Shown here: positions 6,291-8,776 of the stretch, piece by piece
How positions within the stretch are numbered: the first letter of the stretch is position 1
How the letters are laid out: each line of letters starts with the position of its first letter
Source: Alphaproteobacteria bacterium
Lineage (GTDB): Bacteria; Pseudomonadota; Alphaproteobacteria; Reyranellales; Reyranellaceae
DNA length: 8,776 bases
Reading direction: 5' to 3'
Assembly (NCBI GenBank): GCA_005884705.1
Contig: VBAF01000005.1
Coordinates: 1 to 8,776 of the forward strand
Position numbers and translations under genes: made by a program
Notes under the pieces: model-generated
What the model saw: only the letters and a program-made list of their open reading frames with translations
Told to the model about the DNA's origin: nothing
The model's database searches: none

Positions 6291-7589
6291 TTACAGATGG
6301 CTGGGCAGCCAGAGTGCGATGACCGGGAAGGCGATCAGGATCACCAGGCGCACGATGTCGGTCGCGATGAACGGCAGGACGCCCTTGAAAATCGACGAAA
6401 ACGTGACGTCGTGGATAACGCTCTTGATGACGAAGACGTTCATGCCGACCGGCGGATGGATCAGGCCGAGCTCGACGGTCATGACGATGATCACCCCGAA
6501 CCAGATCGGGTCGAAGCCGAGCTGGGTCACCACCGGAAAGATGATCGGCACGGTTAGAATGATCATCGCCATGGCGTCCATCAGGCAGCCCAGCACCAGG
6601 TACATGACCATGATCAGCGCCAGCACGCCGTAGGTGCCGATGCCGAGCCCGGTCAGGAACTCGGTGACCTTCTGCGGCACCTGGGTGATGGTGAGGAAGT
6701 AGCCGAACAGCAGGGCGCCGATCAGCACCGTGAACACCGCGGCCGCCGTGCGCGTGGCCTGCAGCAGCGAGGCGCGGATCGCCTTGCCGTCGAGCCGGCG
6801 GCGCAGCACGCCCAGCACGAAGGCGCCCGAGGCGCCGACGCCGCCCGCTTCGGTCGGCGTGAAGACGCCGCCATAGAGCCCGCCGATCACCAGCACGAAC
6901 AGCAGCAGCGGTGCCCAGACGTCACGCAGCCCCTCCTTGCGCGCCGCCCACGACGCCTTCGGCACGGTCGGCAGCAGGTTCGGCCGCACCCGGCAGATCA
7001 GGGCGATGGTCATCATGTACATCGCCATCGCCAGCAGGCCCGGCACGATGCCGGCCTGGAACAGCTTGCCGATGTCCTGCTGGGTGATCAGCCCGTAGAC
7101 CGCGAGCACGGTGGAGGGCGGCAGCATGGCGCCGAGCGTGCCGCCGGCCGCGATCACGCCGGTCGAGAAGCTCTGCGGATAGCCGTAGCGGCGCATCTCG
7201 GGATAGGCGACGGTCGAGAAGGTCGCCGCGGTCGCCACCGAGGAGCCGGAGATCGCGGCGAACCCGCCGCACGACACGATGGTGGCGAGGCCAAGCCCGC
7301 CGCGGCGATGGCCGACGAAGGTGTTGGCGGCGCGGAACAGCTCGCGGCTCACGCCCGAGGCCGAGACGAAGGCGCCCATCAGCAGGAACATCGGGATGAC
7401 GCCGAACTGGTAGCTCGTCACCGTCCGCATCGACGTCTGGCCGACCAGCTTGAGCGCCGGCGCGCCGCCGGTCAGGTAGGCGTAGCCGGTGACGCCGACC
7501 AGGCCCATCGCCATGCCGACCGGCACGCGCAGCAGCATCAGCACGAACAGGCTGACGAAGCCCACGATTGCGACGGCGTCGCCGCTCAC
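6291..7589 (-). CDS. dctM: TRAP transporter large permease subunit (DctM)
   Basis: A 432-residue polytopic inner-membrane protein of normal DctM length. It carries out Na+-driven uptake of an organic acid delivered by a periplasmic binding protein. Seen: a hydrophobic N-terminus (LFVLMLLRVPVGMAMGL, 14-30), ISGSSVATAA at 113-122, GGTLGAMLPPS at 149-159, FTPTEAGGVGA at 243-253 and LGLIHPPVGMN at 374-384, the family's conserved loops, with hydrophobic helices throughout. The start is the GTG at 7589, which overlaps the dctQ stop as GTGA. No clear ribosome binding site is seen, so it probably depends on coupling to dctQ translation. The start is confirmed by the paralogous copy beginning at 8698 with the same GTGA junction. 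The open frame continues upstream but only reads dctQ out of frame. No complete binding-protein gene for this permease lies in the window. Confidence 0.93.
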   Translation of the reverse strand: MSGDAVAIVGFVSLFVLMLLRVPVGMAMGLVGVTGYAYLTGGAPALKLVGQTSMRTVTSYQFGVIPMFLLMGAFVSASGVSRELFRAANTFVGHRRGGLGLATIVSCGGFAAISGSSVATAATFSTVAYPEMRRYGYPQSFSTGVIAAGGTLGAMLPPSTVLAVYGLITQQDIGKLFQAGIVPGLLAMAMYMMTIALICRVRPNLLPTVPKASWAARKEGLRDVWAPLLLFVLVIGGLYGGVFTPTEAGGVGASGAFVLGVLRRRLDGKAIRASLLQATRTAAAVFTVLIGALLFGYFLTITQVPQKVTEFLTGLGIGTYGVLALIMVMYLVLGCLMDAMAMIILTVPIIFPVVTQLGFDPIWFGVIIVMTVELGLIHPPVGMNVFVIKSVIHDVTFSSIFKGVLPFIATDIVRLVILIAFPVIALWLPSHL

Positions 7590-7655
7590 GCCACGGACTT
7601 CGCGTCGTGGATGTCTTCCGGATGGAAGATCAACCGCCAGGTGCGGATGGCGATC
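7384..7655. repeat. Direct repeat, copy A (dctQ end plus dctM start)
   Basis: It spans the last 17 codons of the intact dctQ before its tail and the first 69 codons of dctM. Against copy B I count by hand 22 mismatches over the 209 bases 7384-7592 and 5 over the 51 bases 7605-7655, about 90% identity. Between these blocks the dctQ tails differ and copy B is 12 bases longer. Most differences fall at third codon positions, as expected for a duplicated coding region that stayed under selection for some time. Confidence 0.85.
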
Positions 7656-8089
7656 AGCAGCACGGCCGAGACGTCGCCGATCCAGGCCACCGCGAAAAAC
7701 GGCCAGGTCGGCAAGCCGAGATCGAAGGTCAGGACGTGGTCCCTGTAGGTCGAGGCGACCTTGTCGAACAGCGTGTAGGTCTGCACCGTGACGACGAACA
7801 GCAGCACCGAGGTGGCGAAGATGTCGATCGCCCGCTTCCAGCGCGGCCCGACTTGGGCCCACACGAGATCGACGGTGATGTGGGTACCGCGGTAGGAGGT
7901 GGCGGCGATTCCCCAGAAGATCAGGATGCCGAGCAGCATGCTGCCGAAATCATAGGCGTCGGGAATCTGCACGCTGAAGAAGCGCCGCAGCAGCACCGAG
8001 ATGAAGATGTCCGCGGCGACGATGCCGACGAATAGCGCGGCGATCGCCTCGATCGCATCGATGATGCGATCCATGACGCTGCGCTTCAC
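7586..8089 (-). CDS. dctQ: TRAP transporter small permease subunit (DctQ)
   Basis: A 167-residue inner-membrane protein with four predicted helices near residues 12-34, 47-66, 87-108 and 127-150, the DctQ pattern. The segment after helix 2 (YRGTHITVDL, 66-75) matches the family's conserved charged loop. Known role: it forms the membrane complex with DctM. It starts at the GTG at 8089, preceded by GGAGAGG with four bases between, and ends in a GTGA overlap with dctM. The 21-base gap upstream separates it from the DctM-DctP chimera. Its last residues (RTWRLIFHPEDIH) are nearly the same as those of the DctQ fragment at the right edge, showing that the two are paralogues. Confidence 0.9.
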   Translation of the reverse strand: MKRSVMDRIIDAIEAIAALFVGIVAADIFISVLLRRFFSVQIPDAYDFGSMLLGILIFWGIAATSYRGTHITVDLVWAQVGPRWKRAIDIFATSVLLFVVTVQTYTLFDKVASTYRDHVLTFDLGLPTWPFFAVAWIGDVSAVLLIAIRTWRLIFHPEDIHDAKSVA

Positions 8090-8093
8090 GATG

Positions 8094-8100
8094 CCTCTCC
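8094..8100 (-). promoter_or_regulatory. Ribosome binding site for dctQ
   Basis: GGAGAGG on the minus strand, four bases before the GTG at 8089. It supports the GTG start over the internal ATG five codons later at 8074. Confidence 0.5.
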
Positions 8101-8110
8101 GAGGCGCGCG

Positions 8111-8698
8111 CTAGAAGCCGGCGCCGTTCTTGGCCAGGGAGTCCTGAAACTCCTTGTAGAGCGCGTCGGGGTTGCCGCCGCCCTTCGTGACGGCATCGGC
8201 CCACTGCTTCTGCAGCGGCGCGGTCGCCGTCTTCCACGCCTTCACCTGGTCGGGCGTGAGCGTGTAGACCTCGTGGCCCGCCGCCGCCTTCATCTTGTCG
8301 CGGCCGGCCGCCTCGAACTTGTTCCACGGCGAGGAGACCTTGACCGCCCATTCGGTCGTGCAGTGGTCGTCGACTACCTTCTTCTGCGCCGCCGACATGG
8401 CGTCGTACTTGGCCTTGCTCATCGAGTGGGTGAACACCGTCGAGTAGAGCGGCACGTCCATGTGGTACTTGGTGACCTTGTCGAGCCCGAACAGGAACAT
8501 CGGGATGACGCCGAACTGGTAGCTGGTGACCGTGCGCATCGAGGTCTGGCCGACCAGCTTCAGCGCCGGGCTACCGCCGGTCAGGTAGGCGTAGCCGACG
8601 ACCCCGACCAGCCCCATCGCCATGCCGACCGGCACGCGCAGCAGCATCAGCGCGAACAGCGCGACGAAGCCCAGGACGGCGACGGCGTCGGGGCTCAC
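8111..8698 (-). pseudogene. In-frame chimera: DctM N-terminus fused to DctP C-terminus
   Basis: One open frame of 195 residues made of two unrelated TRAP proteins. Residues 1-69 (ending GVIPMFL) match the start of the intact DctM almost residue for residue. Residues 70-195 (from FGLDKVTKYHMDVPLYST to the end) have the character of the C-terminal lobe of a DctP-type solute-binding protein (ALYKEFQDSLAKNGAGF at the end). DNA similarity to dctM stops exactly at the junction, between bases 8491 and 8492. The DctP signal peptide and its substrate-binding half (including the conserved Arg) are gone, as are most DctM helices, so neither function should remain. The start is a GTG that overlaps the upstream dctQ stop, with GGAG five bases before it. 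Stop is TAG at 8113-8111. I call it a pseudogene, although the frame is open and it may still be translated. Confidence 0.82.
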
Positions 8699-8776
8699 GC
8701 CTTCTCCGCCCCCATCGGCCCCGGCTCGTGGATGTCTTCGGGATGAAAGATCAGCCGATAGGTGCGGATGGCGATC
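8493..8776. repeat. Direct repeat, copy B (second dctQ end plus dctM fragment)
   Basis: The same orientation as copy A, 1109-1121 bases further on. Its left limit coincides with the chimera junction, and its right limit is the window edge, so the duplicated segment probably continues outside. It marks a second TRAP operon rather than a mobile element: there are no inverted ends, transposase or target duplication. Confidence 0.82.
8695..8775 (-). CDS. TRAP small permease DctQ, second copy (C-terminal fragment at window edge)
   Basis: The last 26 residues of a DctQ paralogue run into the window from the right (IAIRTYRLIFHPEDIHEPG, then a short tail ending in EKA). The intact DctQ has IAIRTWRLIFHPEDIH followed by a tail four residues shorter. 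The stop overlaps the GTG of the chimera as GTGA, the same junction as in the intact dctQ-dctM pair. Whether the rest of this gene is whole cannot be seen. Confidence 0.8.
   Translation of the reverse strand: MAIRTYRLIFHPEDIHEPGPMGAEKA

Noticed and set aside
4605..6557. Plus-strand open frame of 650 codons opposite the ABC transporter and dctM end
   Set aside because: The sequence is highly charged, with runs of Arg, Gln, Glu, Asp and His, and shows no domain. The opposite strand has complete ABC ATPase and DctM motifs.
7590..7862. N-terminal extension of dctM to an ATG at 7862
   Set aside because: It reads dctQ out of frame, and the paralogous copy shows the start at the GTGA junction.
8111..8698. 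A novel two-domain TRAP protein
   Set aside because: The two halves are truncated at places that break both folds, the signal peptide is absent, and the first half is a clear copy of the neighbouring dctM, so a deletion remnant is the simpler reading.
1..8776. A previously undescribed defence or mobile system
   Set aside because: No nuclease, helicase, integrase, transposase, reverse transcriptase, CRISPR repeat, tRNA or inverted terminal repeat is visible; all genes fit metabolism, transport or small cupins.

Overview
The window is GC-rich and densely coding, with start-stop overlaps between genes and GTG as well as ATG starts. Gene content (a NAD(P)-type 2-oxoacid oxidoreductase, TRAP transporters, a BacA/SbmA-like ABC exporter-type protein, small cupins) and protein style suggest an alphaproteobacterium of the Bradyrhizobium/Reyranella kind. 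This taxonomic guess comes from reading the proteins, not from a search.

Plus strand, 1-3621: a compact operon of three overlapping genes. The first, cut by the window edge, is the C-terminal part of a GltD-like FAD/NAD(P) oxidoreductase carrying two [4Fe-4S] clusters. It is followed by korA (fused gamma-alpha subunit) and korB (thiamine diphosphate/[4Fe-4S] beta subunit) of a 2-oxoacid:acceptor oxidoreductase, most likely acting on 2-oxoglutarate. Together they look like a three-part enzyme in which KorAB oxidise the 2-oxoacid to its acyl-CoA and pass low-potential electrons to the flavoprotein for exchange with NAD(P).

Minus strand, 3623-8776: one uninterrupted run of genes transcribed right to left and converging on korB with a single base between the two stop codons. 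In transcription order it holds the tail of a TRAP small permease (dctQ copy 1, cut by the window edge), an in-frame chimera joining the first 69 residues of a DctM to the last 126 residues of a DctP-type solute-binding protein, an intact dctQ, an intact dctM, a BacA/SbmA-type ABC transporter with fused ATPase, an intact small cupin, and a second, frame-broken cupin.

The right end is best explained as two tandem TRAP operons of P-Q-M order in which a deletion removed the end of the first dctM through the start of the second dctP. The remaining dctQ/dctM ends form a direct repeat of roughly 280 bp at about 90% identity. The two cupins are also a tandem pair, one decaying. The minus-strand region therefore shows local duplication followed by loss. 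I see no RNA genes, CRISPR array, insertion sequence or convincing intrinsic terminator, and no gene-free stretch longer than 40 bases.
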